This document shows positions 61,501 through 61,841 of a DNA stretch of 61,841 bases, piece after piece. The DNA comes from Gammaproteobacteria bacterium (GTDB lineage Bacteria; Pseudomonadota; Gammaproteobacteria; Steroidobacterales; GCA-2729495): positions 1-61,841 of the forward strand of contig JASJBD010000012.1 in NCBI GenBank assembly GCA_030066665.1, in the 5' to 3' direction. The stretch's first letter is position 1, and the number at the start of each line of letters is the position of its first letter. Under the pieces are notes generated by a model. The model did no database searches, was not told the DNA's origin, and saw only the letters and a list, made by a program, of their open reading frames with translations. A program made the translations under genes and the position numbers.

Positions 61501-61841
61501 TTACTCGGCCACCGCTGCGACGCCGTCGGCGACCCCTTCGCGATCGATCGACAAGACCACTCGTTCGCCCGTGTCCAGGCCAGCCGTGATTTCGGTGAAT
61601 TCCCAATTGGACAGGCCACGCGAAATTTCACGCGTGCGCAGTATCCCGTCTTCGTCGAGGATCATGACCCGGCTACCGTCCATTACGACCTGCGTCGGTA
61701 CGCGAATCACGTTGTCGCGTGTATCAAGCAGGACCTCGACGTCGGCGCTATAGCCCGGCAACAGATTGTTGCCGTCGCGATCGGTAATTTCAGCCTCGAT
61801 CTCGACGGTACGGGCCTGCTTTTCCTGATCCTGCACGTACG
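61501..61841 (-). CDS. Periplasmic adaptor (MacA/HlyD family), N-terminally cut by window edge
   Basis: Only the last about 113 residues are visible. GNNLLPGYSADVEVLLDTRD and NVIRVPTQVVMDGSRVMILD are the beta-barrel part of MacA-type adaptors, and WEFTEITAGLDTGERVVLSI is the membrane-proximal end. Directly before an ATPase and two permeases, it completes a MacAB-like exporter. The N-terminal anchor and hairpin lie beyond the window. Confidence 0.85.
   Translation of the reverse strand, partial: YVQDQEKQARTVEIEAEITDRDGNNLLPGYSADVEVLLDTRDNVIRVPTQVVMDGSRVMILDEDGILRTREISRGLSNWEFTEITAGLDTGERVVLSIDREGVADGVAAVAE

Noticed and set aside
1..61841. CRISPR arrays, insertion sequences, prophage or integron features
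   Set aside because: No regularly spaced repeats, transposase or integrase genes, or attachment-site duplications were seen; the lone tRNA has no integrase beside it.

Overview
The window is a dense, GC-rich bacterial chromosome segment with 58 supported protein genes (the first and last cut by the window edges), one tRNA, and no phage, insertion sequence, CRISPR array or integrase. A TonB-dependent receptor, RND and MacB-type exporters, several periplasmic cytochromes c, a glyoxylate bypass, FabH, an EVE-domain protein and a Vfr/CRP-type site together suggest a heterotrophic, probably marine gammaproteobacterium. That placement is inference, because no rRNA or species marker is present.

Region 1-13.6 kb. 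A partial sodium-coupled NSS transporter diverges from a compact plus-strand run: MarR regulator, class I/II aminotransferase, threonine-aldolase-like lyase, PhzF-like isomerase, EthD-like protein, TauD/TfdA-type dioxygenase and an Nramp-like transporter without the metal motif. Facing it on the minus strand is a second run: three exported amidohydrolases, an FMN alpha-hydroxyacid oxidase and a GlcD/LDHD-type FAD oxidase. The two runs look like a locus for import and oxidation of an amino-acid-derived compound.

Region 13.6-22.9 kb. A TonB-dependent receptor with its own terminator follows a minus-strand set of EVE protein, WYL regulator, aminotransferase, FAD amine/D-amino-acid oxidase and sulfatase. 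A fourth exported amidohydrolase lies on the plus strand.

Region 23-26.4 kb. Diheme cytochrome c, four-helix membrane protein, glutathione transferase, and an HDOD protein preceded by a flagellar sigma-28-like promoter.

Region 26.4-41.2 kb. This is the most unusual part. Two exported His-rich proteins related to CbiX/SirB-type chelatases flank a beta-propeller protein. They are followed upstream by a TetR regulator, an ABC ATPase and an FtsX-type permease. All six genes read from one promoter that carries two copies of a GACA-N3-TGTC palindrome. Upstream lie an RND pump and its adaptor. Divergent from these are a membrane-anchored alpha/beta hydrolase and a membrane-anchored ferrochelatase-like protein, then a small exported protein, a cytochrome c-prime and another diheme cytochrome c. 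I read this as a candidate envelope system for tetrapyrrole or metal handling and export; the substrate is unknown.

Region 41.2-51.9 kb. Mixed housekeeping and signalling genes: DUF4404, CBS pair, an HD-GYP protein with a lost HD histidine, glutathione transferase, Sir2 deacylase, anchored coiled-coil protein, orphan ParA ATPase, cytochrome c lipoprotein, PNPOx-like protein, tRNA-Arg(TCG), EF-G-like GTPase, carboxymuconolactone-decarboxylase-like protein and FabH.

Region 52-61.8 kb. Malate synthase G and isocitrate lyase form a glyoxylate operon divergent from a RamB/ScfR-type regulator whose start is overlapped by an array of three half-sites. Then come a Tag-like glycosylase diverging tightly from a Nudix hydrolase, and a MacAB-like exporter with two different permeases. 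No gap between genes exceeds about 190 bases.
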